From Rhodothermales bacterium (GTDB lineage Bacteria; Bacteroidota; Rhodothermia; Rhodothermales; JABDKH01), in assembly GCA_013002345.1 (NCBI GenBank), contig JABDKH010000072.1, positions 1 to 36,452 of the forward strand: a stretch of DNA of 36,452 bases. The letters run 5' to 3'. Both the position numbers and the translations under genes were made by a program. Positions 8,467 through 16,650 of the stretch are shown in pieces (the stretch's first letter is position 1; every line of letters begins with the position of its first letter). Under the pieces are notes generated by a model. The model worked only from the letters and a program-made list of their open reading frames with translations. It was not told where the DNA came from and ran no database searches.

Positions 8467-9234
8467 CTACTCTACTCTGACACGGGCATCTTCGACAAGT
8501 ACATCGTAGACGTATCCGTAGCCAAAGTCCTTGTCGGTCGCGACCACGCCCGTCACTACCACCGTCTGGCCCACCTCGACCACATCGGCCGTTGTGACGG
8601 TCAGGTCGTTCTTACCTGGTTCGCCTGTGCCATCCTGCACGTGCAGCCAGTTCGAACCCATAATGTTCGAATTGAACTTGACGACCTCCCCGCGAAACGA
8701 CACCGAGCGTCCAGCCAGTTCATCACTTTTGGCGATAATATCTCCTACGCGATGACCGCCGTCAGCCATCGGAATCTGGTCCGCACTAACCGATGACGCC
8801 ATTGCATCGGCATCCTCGCCGACCGGTGGATGTCCGGTGGGCAGGCTGGTCGGGATCGACGCGGCGCCTCCAATCTCGACACCTTCCACGAAGTAAACCA
8901 CGTCAAAATCACGGTCGAGCGCACTGCTGTGAAAGTCTCTCATGGGCATGCCGGCAGGAATGACGACGTCGTCGCCTACCTGAACCTCGGTTGTCGGCGC
9001 CGCCGCCCAGAACGTCTCGTCGCCGCTGTCGATGTGCAGATATGAATACCCCGCGGCGTCCATGGTCTCCAGCACGGTCCCGGCGCGAGCGCCCGCGACG
9101 GACTGCACTGCTTCATTCGGCTCTGACGGGACGGCTGTGGTCGCCTGTTCAGTCTTTGCCTCGGGGTCAGAGCAGGCGCTGAGCAGGACAGCAACGATCG
9201 CAATGATCAGTATTTGATATGGGTTCCTTTGCAC
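8467..9234 (-). CDS. Lipoprotein with NrfJ-like and second OB-fold-like domain
   Basis: The protein has 255 residues if started at the GTG at 9234. That start is favoured because GGAGG lies 7 nt upstream and a lipoprotein signal follows at once (IVAVLLSAC, lipid Cys21). The frame is open further upstream to 9438, but that part has no protein-like character. After a low-complexity linker, residues about 50-120 carry the pattern G-x-V-L-E-T...Y-S-Y-L...W-A-A-P...M-x-x-F-x-S...L-x-R-x-F-D. This is the pattern of the small OB-like domain seen in NrfJ-related periplasmic proteins. A second half (about 160-250) has SVSFRGEVVKFNSNIMG, WLHVQDGTG and VVVTGVVATDKDFG, which resembles a nucleic-acid-type OB fold repurposed in periplasmic proteins. 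The function is unknown. Confidence 0.8.
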   Translation of the reverse strand: MQRNPYQILIIAIVAVLLSACSDPEAKTEQATTAVPSEPNEAVQSVAGARAGTVLETMDAAGYSYLHIDSGDETFWAAAPTTEVQVGDDVVIPAGMPMRDFHSSALDRDFDVVYFVEGVEIGGAASIPTSLPTGHPPVGEDADAMASSVSADQIPMADGGHRVGDIIAKSDELAGRSVSFRGEVVKFNSNIMGSNWLHVQDGTGEPGKNDLTVTTADVVEVGQTVVVTGVVATDKDFGYGYVYDVLVEDARVRVE

Positions 9235-9241
9235 GATTCGT

Positions 9242-9246
9242 CCTCC
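9242..9246 (-). promoter_or_regulatory. Ribosome-binding site deciding the lipoprotein start
   Basis: Read on the minus strand this is GGAGG, 7 nt before a GTG at 9234. It supports the GTG start over the longer open frame reaching 9438, and the lipoprotein signal peptide begins directly after it. Confidence 0.7.
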
Positions 9247-9498
9247 ATTTCCTCGGTTCTGCGGGCGTCGCCCACACCAACACGCGGGTGGCTGGCAGGG
9301 GGCGAAAAACTCATTCTCGTACCGACCTGGATGGACGCGGTTTCGACGACGGATCGTGCGGACGACGTATTCTTGGCGAAGAACGACGCAGACCGCCGAA
9401 CCGCGCTGCGCAGCGAAGCAGCAGGCCATCGCGCGCAAGGGATTGCCGAATCCCGGTGGTGGTTCAAAGGATCCCTGCGGTCGGGCAAATGCTCCCCG

Positions 9499-10443
9499 CT
9501 AGGCTCGCTTGATCCAGTCGGCAAATGTCGCGAGGCCATGCCGAAGGTCGACGCGGGGCTGATATCCCAGACGATCTCGTGCATGCTCAAGATTGGACCA
9601 CGTCCGGGGCAGGTCACCAATTTGTTCGGGATGCCGGTCGATCTTCGCCTCAACGCCAAGAACATCCTGAAGCAGGTCGACCAGAGTGCTGAGACGTACA
9701 GGCTCATCGCTCCCGATATTGAACACGTCAAACAGCTCGTCATCGTAATCAATCGCAGACCTTATCCCATCAATCACATCAAAGGCGTGCGTGTAGTCGC
9801 GTTCGGTCGACCCGTCGCCAAAAAGCGGAATCGGTTGTCCTGCAAGCATCAGCTTTGAGAACTTATGTATCGCGAGGTCTGGCCGTTGCCGCGGACCGTA
9901 GACTGTAAACAATCTCAGTGCGGTAAAGCGTATCCCGTAGAGGTGGCTGTACACATGCCCGAGCAGTTCTCCGCTGATCTTTGTGCTCGCATAAGGACTG
10001 ATCGGTCGCAGTGTCATCTCCGATTCGGACCACGGTACGTTCGGGTTAACACCGTAGACGCTGCTGGAAGAGGCGAACACGAAATGCTTGACGCCCCGTT
10101 CCTTCGCCAGTTCAAGCATACTCTGGGTGCCGGCCACATTGACGTGCTGATATCCTGTCGGGTCCGCGATCGACGGGCGGACGCCGGCTCGAGCAGCCAG
10201 ATGCACGATGACATCGACAGGATCCGGAATCTGTTCGCCGAACTCCGCTACGCGACAAATGTCACCCTGGACGAACGTGAACCCCGGATCGTCCGTGTGC
10301 GTCGAGATATTGTGAAGTTTGACGGCTGGGTTGTAGAATGAATCGAGGTTGTCCACGACCGTGACCTCAGCCCCTTCGGCGAGAAGTCGATCGACAAGGT
10401 GGGATCCGATGAACCCGGCACCGCCTGTCAACAGTATCCGCAT
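9499..10443 (-). CDS. NAD-dependent sugar-nucleotide epimerase (UDP-glucuronate/UDP-glucose 4-epimerase type)
   Basis: The 314-residue product is an extended short-chain dehydrogenase/reductase. The N-terminal NAD-binding motif GGAGFIG is at 7-13, the substrate Ser cluster is at 125-128 (FVFASSSSVYG), and the catalytic Tyr151 and Lys155 lie in PYASTK. ARAGVRPSIADP and RDYTHAFDVIDGI are close to UDP-glucuronate 4-epimerases, which make UDP-galacturonate for surface polysaccharides. UDP-glucose 4-epimerase activity cannot be excluded. The ATG at 10443 (MRILLTGGAGF) matches the normal family start; the frame is also open from an ATG at 10473. It is divergent from a glycosyltransferase/AsnB pair across a gap of about 77 nt, consistent with a glycan locus. 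Confidence 0.87.
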   Translation of the reverse strand: MRILLTGGAGFIGSHLVDRLLAEGAEVTVVDNLDSFYNPAVKLHNISTHTDDPGFTFVQGDICRVAEFGEQIPDPVDVIVHLAARAGVRPSIADPTGYQHVNVAGTQSMLELAKERGVKHFVFASSSSVYGVNPNVPWSESEMTLRPISPYASTKISGELLGHVYSHLYGIRFTALRLFTVYGPRQRPDLAIHKFSKLMLAGQPIPLFGDGSTERDYTHAFDVIDGIRSAIDYDDELFDVFNIGSDEPVRLSTLVDLLQDVLGVEAKIDRHPEQIGDLPRTWSNLEHARDRLGYQPRVDLRHGLATFADWIKRA

Positions 10444-10520
10444 CGTGAGTTTGTTTTGGATTGCTGGATGCATAATCGGCCATCCATCAACGGTCTCAGC
10501 GCATCAAAGGTTCGTTACAC

Positions 10521-11768
10521 GTGCCCGAAACGACGCCGCTCAGGATTATCGTGGTTGTTAACCAGCTCCTGGGTTGGTCACAGAACTTCATCACCCGCGA
10601 ACTTGTGACGCTCGCCGAAATCGGCGTGGATGTTCGTGTCGCGTCCCGATCCGTCGATGAACGATCGGACCTGTCTCCGGCAGAAGACGAACTCGCTTCA
10701 ACTTCATTGCAGCTCCCGGAGAATCCATTCCTACCACGCGAGTTGACGTCTCACATAGTGTTTGCCTTGCGCAACGCGGCGGCATACTACCGCGCGTGGC
10801 GGCATTTCTGGCCTATCAAGCACAACCGCTTCCAGGCGAGGATGCGAAGTCTTGTCTGCCTGTATCGTGCAGTTACCGTCGCTGCAGAGGTCCAGCGTTT
10901 CAAGCCTGACCTGATACATGCGCACTTTCTAACGGCCCCGGCCGAGACAGCACTCTACCTGTCCGCTCTGACTGGTATCCCATGGAGTGCGACCGCACAC
11001 GCGATGGACATCTATCGCGATCGTAGCGGAAACGGGTCCAAAATCGCGGACGCTCTCTTTGTGACAACGTGCACGGAAGCCAATCGGAAGTTCCTCGCTG
11101 AATCGTTCCCCGACCACACGAAGAAAATTGTGCGGATCTATCACGGATTATTGAAGCCCGGGACCGAACCGCCACGTCTTCGAACCGGGACCTTCGTGTT
11201 CCTGGCCGTCGGCCGAATGGTCGAGAAGAAAGGGTTTGATTATCTGATCTCCGCGTGCTCCATCGTGGGCAAGCAAACTGACATTCCGTTCGTATGCAGG
11301 CTCGTCGGCGACGGCCCGCTTCTTGAAGCATATCGCGACCGAGTGCGGACAGAGCGGCTTGAAAGGCTGGTGGAGTTCTACGGTCGGGCTGCGGTCACAG
11401 CGATGGATGGCCACTACGCGTCGGCCGCGGCACTGGTCGTACCATCAGTCGTAACGGACGATGGTGATCGCGACGGCATTCCAAACGTTTGTCTGGAGGC
11501 GATGTCGCACGGGCTGCCGGTAATCGGTACAAACATTTCCGGACTGCCGGAGGTGGTACGAGACGGCGAGAACGGTTTTCTTGTGCCACCCGCCGACCCG
11601 CTGGCGCTGAGTCGCGCGATGCTGGCGTTGCTGAATCACGACGACCTCGCCGGACTTGGCGAGGTATCCAGAACGATTGTCGCCGACAGCTTCGATGTTG
11701 AGCGAAATGTAAGGTCGTTTGTCGAAACGGCCGACACGTATCTGAGGACCGTATCGTGTGTGGGATAG
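10521..11768 (+). CDS. Glycosyltransferase family 4 (GT-B fold)
   Basis: The 415-residue product starts at GTG. The N-terminal Rossmann half has VNQLLGWSQNFITREL (the 'S-x-x-F-I-x-x-E' pattern common in GT4 enzymes) and DLIHAHF. The C-terminal half has the donor-site motifs VGRMVEKKGFDYLI and GIPNVCLEAMSHGLPVIGT, the latter holding the conserved Glu that contacts the nucleotide-sugar. GT4 enzymes are retaining transferases that build lipopolysaccharide, exopolysaccharide or glycolipids at the cytoplasmic face. It overlaps the next gene (asnB-like) by 13 nt, so the two are translationally coupled. Donor and acceptor are not determinable. Confidence 0.88.
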   Translation: MPETTPLRIIVVVNQLLGWSQNFITRELVTLAEIGVDVRVASRSVDERSDLSPAEDELASTSLQLPENPFLPRELTSHIVFALRNAAAYYRAWRHFWPIKHNRFQARMRSLVCLYRAVTVAAEVQRFKPDLIHAHFLTAPAETALYLSALTGIPWSATAHAMDIYRDRSGNGSKIADALFVTTCTEANRKFLAESFPDHTKKIVRIYHGLLKPGTEPPRLRTGTFVFLAVGRMVEKKGFDYLISACSIVGKQTDIPFVCRLVGDGPLLEAYRDRVRTERLERLVEFYGRAAVTAMDGHYASAAALVVPSVVTDDGDRDGIPNVCLEAMSHGLPVIGTNISGLPEVVRDGENGFLVPPADPLALSRAMLALLNHDDLAGLGEVSRTIVADSFDVERNVRSFVETADTYLRTVSCVG

Positions 11769-13516
11769 CCGGGATTCTCGCCCTTTCTGGAAGTCGTCCT
11801 GAGGCGGATGAACTGTCCCGAATGACAGACGATCTGGCTCACCGCGGGCCGGACGGCGAGGGGCAATGGATCGAAGGTCCGATCGGCCTGGGGCATCGTC
11901 GTCTCAGCATCATCGACCTGGAAACGGGCCACCAGCCAATGCAATCGACGAGTGGACGTTCGGTCATCTCCTATAATGGTGAGATTTACAACTACCGCGA
12001 GCTGAGGGAATCCCTCCGAGAGACCGGCAGCGTCTTTGCGACGGGCAGCGACACGGAAGTCATACTCGCGTTGTACGAAACCCACGGGATCGCTGCACTG
12101 AAGAAGCTATCCGGGATGTTTGCCTTTGCGCTCTGGGATCGTGAGGAGAAGCGGTTGGTACTCGCCCGGGACCGATTCGGGATCAAGCCGCTCTACTATA
12201 CCGAGTCAGATGGTCGGCTCATTTTCGCTTCTCGAATCAAGGCATTGCGCTCGGTGGCATCATCGGTCGACGGGATATCTCCGGCTGCCGTGAATGCCTA
12301 TTTTCTGAGGCAATATATAGGCGGCGAGAACACCATCTTCTCAGGCGTCAAGCGAGTGATGCCGGGTCAGGTAATCGAGGTAGGCGACTCCAGGCTCAAG
12401 GCCTCGTATTTCTGGACCCCGTCATCGGAACGCCCCCGCCGTCGATCTACGACAGCTGACCGCGCATCGCTGAAGGACGCCTTGTCGGCTTCAGTACGGC
12501 GTCATCTGGTGAGCGACGTCCCTGTCGGGCTTTTTCTGAGCGGCGGCATCGACTCCACGCTGCTGCTCTCACTTGCCTGTGGCGTAAGTGGTCGCGCCCC
12601 GGACACCTTTACGGTTGACTTCGGCACAGAGTCGTCGTCGCAAGACGCCGGCTACGCGCGCCTCGCAGCGAATCAGTTCGGCTCGCAGCATCATGAGATA
12701 CGTGTCGGAATCGACGAATGTCTTGAGACGCTACCGTCGATCATCGCACACTTCGATCAACCGCTGGCCGATTACGCGTGTCTTCCGACGCTGGTAATGA
12801 GCCGGTTCGCGAGGAGTCACGTCAAGGTGGTACTTGGCGGTGAAGGCGCGGACGAGCTGTTTGGCGGTTACAAACGCTATCGTAGAAATCTCCTGGCCGA
12901 GACGCTCGGCCCACTTGCCCTGCGTCTCCATCACAGCCCCCCTGCCCCTCTGTTTAAAGATCTGCGACGCAAGGAGTTGCTGGGTGACGCATTCGTCGCA
13001 TCGAACGATCTCCCTTCCGAGCGCCGTATTAGCGACGACGTAAGACGTTTCGCGACCTCCGGTCCCGTGAACGCTGCGCTGCATACCGACATGCGAAGCT
13101 GGCTCCCGGACAACCTCCTCAGCAAGGTGGACGGCATGAGCATGATGGCTTCGCTGGAAGCCAGAGTCCCCTACCTGGATCCGGAAGTCGTGGATCTTGC
13201 CTTTCGATTCAGAGGTCTGGACAAGGTCCGGCCGTTTCGATTGAAGAAGCTGCTGCGGGATGTTTCAGTTACCGAGATCCCTGAAGAGATCCTGAATCGC
13301 CCCAAGAGCGGGTTCACTGTTCCCGTCAACAAGTGGTTTCAGGGACAACTTGGCCAGCAGTTTCGGGAGATCGTGCTCGGCGGCTCGGCAGCAAGATCGT
13401 GGCTGAATTCCGACGCCGCAGAGAAACTCCTGACGTCGCATCAACGAACCGGTCGATCCGGACTGGAGCTCTGGTCAATACTCGTCTTTGCCTGGTGGAT
13501 AGAGCTGAACGCGTGA
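11756..13516 (+). CDS. asnB: Asparagine synthase (glutamine-hydrolysing)-type amidotransferase
   Basis: The 586-residue product starts at GTG with GAGGA 7 nt upstream. After processing, the nucleophile is Cys2 (MCGIAG). The class II glutaminase domain occupies about 1-200 (HRRLSIIDL, YNGEIYNY, GSDTEVIL). The synthetase domain has the ATP-pyrophosphatase loop SGGIDS at 262-267 and the later GGEGADELFGGYKRYR near 360-376. Both active sites are intact. The classical reaction makes asparagine from aspartate, glutamine and ATP. Overlap with a GT4 gene and proximity to a uronate-type epimerase put it with the AsnB-like enzymes of polysaccharide loci, some of which amidate sugar carboxylates. Which role applies here is inference; the symbol denotes the family. 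Confidence 0.85.
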   Translation: MCGIAGILALSGSRPEADELSRMTDDLAHRGPDGEGQWIEGPIGLGHRRLSIIDLETGHQPMQSTSGRSVISYNGEIYNYRELRESLRETGSVFATGSDTEVILALYETHGIAALKKLSGMFAFALWDREEKRLVLARDRFGIKPLYYTESDGRLIFASRIKALRSVASSVDGISPAAVNAYFLRQYIGGENTIFSGVKRVMPGQVIEVGDSRLKASYFWTPSSERPRRRSTTADRASLKDALSASVRRHLVSDVPVGLFLSGGIDSTLLLSLACGVSGRAPDTFTVDFGTESSSQDAGYARLAANQFGSQHHEIRVGIDECLETLPSIIAHFDQPLADYACLPTLVMSRFARSHVKVVLGGEGADELFGGYKRYRRNLLAETLGPLALRLHHSPPAPLFKDLRRKELLGDAFVASNDLPSERRISDDVRRFATSGPVNAALHTDMRSWLPDNLLSKVDGMSMMASLEARVPYLDPEVVDLAFRFRGLDKVRPFRLKKLLRDVSVTEIPEEILNRPKSGFTVPVNKWFQGQLGQQFREIVLGGSAARSWLNSDAAEKLLTSHQRTGRSGLELWSILVFAWWIELNA

Positions 13517-13579
13517 CTCAAGACGTGCCGACGCATTGCTGACGTCTGCCGCATTCATCCGCCGAAATAGCGGTCGGAG

Positions 13580-13963
13580 TCAATCGGTCGCACACTCGGC
13601 CACGGCCTCGACTTCGATCCTTGCTCCATGATGCAATGGACCGACAGGCACCACAACACGTGCTGGTCGATGGCCTCCGAAGAACCCGGCGTAGGCCTCA
13701 TTGATGCGAGGCCAGTCCGCGATGTCCGATACGTAGATCGTGACCTTCACCACGTCAGTGATCGACGCTCCGGCCGCTTCAACAATATGACGCACGTTCG
13801 TAAGCGTGCGAATCGTCTCTTCCTCGATGGACCCACTTACCAGCTTCCGCGTCTGGGGATCGACAGGCAGCTGACCGGAGACAAAAAGGAGGCCGCCGGT
13901 CAGAACAGCCTGGGAGTAGTGTCCGGCCGGCGCGGGAGCCTGAATCGTGGAGATTGCCTTCAT
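13580..13963 (-). CDS. ridA: RidA family protein (enamine/imine deaminase)
   Basis: The 127-residue product has the full YjgF/YER057c/UK114 fold: PAGHYSQAVLTGGLLFVSGQ, NVRHIVEAAGA, VVKVTIYVSDIADW, INEAYAGFFGGHRPAR and the C-terminal GARIEVEAVAEC. The Arg in ARIEVE is the conserved residue that binds the substrate carboxylate in active RidA proteins, so hydrolysis of reactive 2-aminoacrylate-type imines is likely. The frame stays open upstream to 14545, but the ATG at 13963 (MKAISTIQAP) is the family start; the extension is antisense noise. It stands alone on the minus strand, facing the asnB-like gene with a 63-nt gap. Confidence 0.92.
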   Translation of the reverse strand: MKAISTIQAPAPAGHYSQAVLTGGLLFVSGQLPVDPQTRKLVSGSIEEETIRTLTNVRHIVEAAGASITDVVKVTIYVSDIADWPRINEAYAGFFGGHRPARVVVPVGPLHHGARIEVEAVAECATD

Positions 13964-14278
13964 TTTCAAGAGCTCTGAAACGTATAGTGGAGGTGCCGCA
14001 ACAAGGTTACGTCTCCGACCGTCCGGGATCCACCCCGCACATCTGCCGTCGCCGTACCGGTCGGATCGGGATCCGCCGTTGAAACCGGACACCCGCGAAT
14101 CCGGGATCAGGTGTGCCCGGTCTGCCGGCAACGGGTGCCAATGATCTTTCGCGGGTCTGCCTGCGTCCGGTGGCGCACACGAATGTCGACTCTGAGAGGT
14201 GTCGACTCTGAGAGGCGCCTCGCAGATACGTCCACGCGAGGCTTTGTATCCTCGATTTGACGTAATTACATTCGCCAT
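13964..14278. other. 315-bp divergent spacer between ridA and the histidine kinase
   Basis: No gene is visible. The spacer carries an exact tandem duplication of a 16-bp unit (14184-14215). It must also hold the promoters of both divergent genes, but no convincing consensus promoter could be picked out. Confidence 0.5.
14184..14215. repeat. Exact tandem repeat, 2 x 16 bp
   Basis: The unit tgtcgactctgagagg occurs at 14184-14199 and again, without change, at 14200-14215. It lies about 65 nt before the start of the histidine kinase gene. It could be a recent slippage duplication or paired binding sites for a regulator. Confidence 0.9.
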
Positions 14279-15709
14279 ATGAATGAGTCGTATGGTCTCT
14301 TCCGTGATCTCTGCGACAATGCGCATGATCTGATTCAGAGCGTGTTGCCGAACTCGCGGTTTCAGTATGTAAACCGGGCATGGCTCGAGACGCTCGAATA
14401 TACCGAGGCGCAGGTGGGCGATCTCACCCTGCGCGACGTGATACATCCGGACCGGTGGCTCGAACTGCAAGACGTCGTATCGCACGCGACGCCGGGCGGT
14501 GGCGCGGTTGCCGTCGAGACGGAATTCCAGGCCAGTGACGGACATCGGATCGGGGTCGAGGGCAGAGTAATACGTCGTGTCGAGTCGGACGGCACAGCGG
14601 CATTGATCGGAATGTTCAGGGATGTCACCGGAACAAAGGACGCTGAGGAAGAGCTCGACCGACTCTTCGTCCTTTCACTAGACATGCTGTGCGTCGCCGG
14701 AACCGATGGCTACTTCAAGCAGATCAATCCTGCCTTTCGTCGGGTGCTCGGTTACAGTCAGGATGAACTGCTCAGCAGGTCGTTTCTCGAATTCGTGCAT
14801 CCCGACGATCAGGAGGGGACGCTAGCAGCGGTCGCTCAACTGGCTGAGGGACTTCCGGTGGTCGACTTCGAGAACAGGTACATGGCGGTCGACGGCAAAT
14901 ACAGATGGCTCGCATGGCGTTCGGCCCCCGTAGCCGAACGTGGACTGATATACGCCGTCGCCCGCGACATAACAGAGCAGAAGCACATTGAGCAAGTCAT
15001 GGCTCGCCAGGCGGAGGATCTCGCCCGCTCCAACGCCGATCTGGAACAGTTCGCCTATGCAGCCTCTCACGATCTTCGAGCGCCTCTCAGGGCGATTGGA
15101 AATCTGGCAGAATGGATCGACGAAGATCTACCGCCCGGTGGGCTCGAGAAACCGCGTGAACAGCTATCGGAGTTGCGCCACCAGGTAGTCCGCATGGAGA
15201 ACCTCATCGAGGATCTCTTGAGCTATGCTCGCGCCGGACGCCAAGCTGGCGAGCTTCAGGAAGTCGACACGTCTGCCATGGTAAACGAGCTGATAGCACT
15301 TCTGGCACCACCACCGAAATTCAAGATCGTGACGACCGGCGACATGCCTGTGTTCGCGACCAACAGGGCGCCACTCGAGCAGGTGCTACGGAACTTGATC
15401 GGTAATGCGATCAAGCACCACGACCGACCGGATGGTCGCGTGGAAGTATCCGCGATTGATCGTGACGACTTTTACGAGTTTCAGGTTGCTGATGATGGAC
15501 CGGGCATCCCAGACGAATCGTGTGACGCCATCTTCAAGATGTTTCAGAAACTTAGTTCCGGAAGCGATGCCGATGGCACGGGTATCGGGCTGGCTCTCGT
15601 AAAACGCTCCGTCGAGGCACAGCACGGTGTCGTCTGGGTCGAGTCGACTGCAGACCGCGGCGTCGCGTTCCATTTCACCTGGCCGAAACGGCCACTTGAA
15701 TCCGACTAA
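14279..15709 (+). CDS. PAS-PAS sensor histidine kinase, apparently cytoplasmic
   Basis: The 476-residue product has no signal peptide or membrane helix. It contains PAS domain 1 (about 8-117, ending GMFRDVTGTK), PAS domain 2 (about 127-235, with INPAFRRVLGYS and VARDITEQK), and a short coiled coil (236-258). The dimerisation/phosphoacceptor helix follows with His264 in AASHDLRAPLR, then the ATPase domain: N box NLIGNAIKHH at 372-381, G1 DDGPGIPD at 405-412 and G2 GTGIGLAL at 433-440. All catalytic boxes are intact. The HDLRAPLR H-box with a preceding 'LEQFAYAASHD' is the type found in phytochrome-like and other soluble PAS kinases. The partner is almost certainly the response regulator starting 3 nt after the stop codon. 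The signal sensed is unknown. Confidence 0.92.
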   Translation: MNESYGLFRDLCDNAHDLIQSVLPNSRFQYVNRAWLETLEYTEAQVGDLTLRDVIHPDRWLELQDVVSHATPGGGAVAVETEFQASDGHRIGVEGRVIRRVESDGTAALIGMFRDVTGTKDAEEELDRLFVLSLDMLCVAGTDGYFKQINPAFRRVLGYSQDELLSRSFLEFVHPDDQEGTLAAVAQLAEGLPVVDFENRYMAVDGKYRWLAWRSAPVAERGLIYAVARDITEQKHIEQVMARQAEDLARSNADLEQFAYAASHDLRAPLRAIGNLAEWIDEDLPPGGLEKPREQLSELRHQVVRMENLIEDLLSYARAGRQAGELQEVDTSAMVNELIALLAPPPKFKIVTTGDMPVFATNRAPLEQVLRNLIGNAIKHHDRPDGRVEVSAIDRDDFYEFQVADDGPGIPDESCDAIFKMFQKLSSGSDADGTGIGLALVKRSVEAQHGVVWVESTADRGVAFHFTWPKRPLESD

Positions 15710-15712
15710 ACC

Positions 15713-16609
15713 ATGCCGACCATTCTTATTGTTGACGACAACAAGATCGACCACCAGGCGGCACGGCGCTATTTGAGTCGGTTAGAGAATCTCGACGTTC
15801 GGCAGTCCTACGACGGCGTCCACGCTCTTGAGGAGATCGAGAGGCAGCTACCCGATATTGTGCTGACTGATCTCCGCATGCCACGGATGAACGGACTGGA
15901 GCTCGTCGAGCGCCTTCATGAGAAAATTCCGCTGCTGCCGGTAGTCCTGATGACGTCTCAGGGAAATGAGAAGATTGCTGTGGAGGCACTTCAGGCGGGT
16001 GCGGCCAGCTACGTACCCAAGGGATTACTGAAGGAGGAGCTCGCCGACACGATCGAACGAGTCCTCGAGATTGCGGCTGCAAAACGATCCCAGCTCGAGA
16101 TCGTCCGATTTCTGGATCACACCGAGTCCGAGTTTGCCCTGAGGAACGATCCCGAACTCATCGCGCCACTGGTTAGCTATCTGCTCGATAGTCTTGACCG
16201 CGTGGGTTTCGGAGACGATACGGATCGTGCGAGTGTACGAATGGCCATCATGGAGGCAGTGAGCAACTCCATGATCCACGGAAACCTCGAGGTCGGCTCG
16301 GAGCTTCGCTCGAGCGACCGGGATTTGTATTACCGACTGATTGAAGAGCGTCGAAGAACGGCGCCCTACTCGGAGCGACGCGTTCGCTGCAGGGCGCGGG
16401 AAAATGGTGAGTCCGTAGAATATGTGATCGAGGATGAAGGCCCTGGCTTTGATCCGACTACCGTGGGCGATCCGATGGCGCCGGAGAATCTCTTGAGCGT
16501 AAGCGGGCGCGGGATCATGTTGATCGGGACGTTCATGGACGAGTTCGAATACAACGAGAAAGGGAATCGAATTACGATGCGGAAGCGACGAGCAGCAGGC
16601 ACTCGATAG
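15713..16609 (+). CDS. Response regulator with C-terminal anti-sigma-factor-like (SpoIIAB/RsbW-type) ATPase domain
   Basis: The 298-residue product has a receiver domain at 1-122: acidic pair Asp8/Asp9, phosphorylation site Asp53 (LTDLRMPR), Thr81 and Lys103 (VPKGLL). Instead of a DNA-binding output, residues about 135-292 form a GHKL ATPase of the HATPase_c_2 kind. It has an N box with Glu181 and Asn185 (MEAVSNSMIHGN), a charged insert (about 195-230), G1 DEGPGFDP and G2 GRGIMLIGTFMDE. Such domains in RsbW or SpoIIAB are serine kinases or sigma-factor binders, which suggests that phosphorylation of the receiver switches a partner-switching pathway rather than transcription directly. It lies 3 nt after the kinase gene, so the two form an operon. 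Confidence 0.88.
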   Translation: MPTILIVDDNKIDHQAARRYLSRLENLDVRQSYDGVHALEEIERQLPDIVLTDLRMPRMNGLELVERLHEKIPLLPVVLMTSQGNEKIAVEALQAGAASYVPKGLLKEELADTIERVLEIAAAKRSQLEIVRFLDHTESEFALRNDPELIAPLVSYLLDSLDRVGFGDDTDRASVRMAIMEAVSNSMIHGNLEVGSELRSSDRDLYYRLIEERRRTAPYSERRVRCRARENGESVEYVIEDEGPGFDPTTVGDPMAPENLLSVSGRGIMLIGTFMDEFEYNEKGNRITMRKRRAAGTR

Positions 16610-16650
16610 CAGCGTGTCAGGATTGAGCGAGGTTGCTCGAATTAGATCAC

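Noticed and set aside
9235-9438. N-terminal extension of the OB-fold lipoprotein
   Set aside because: The lipoprotein signal peptide must be at the N-terminus and a good ribosome-binding site precedes the GTG at 9234. The extension is Arg/Cys-rich and not protein-like.
9214-9858. Plus-strand open frame of 214 codons
   Set aside because: It runs opposite the epimerase and across the spacer, and shows no motif; the epimerase on the other strand has complete catalytic motifs.
13964-14545. Upstream extension of the RidA frame to 321 codons
   Set aside because: RidA proteins are about 125-130 residues and start at the equivalent of 13963. The extension has no domain and runs antisense to the kinase gene.
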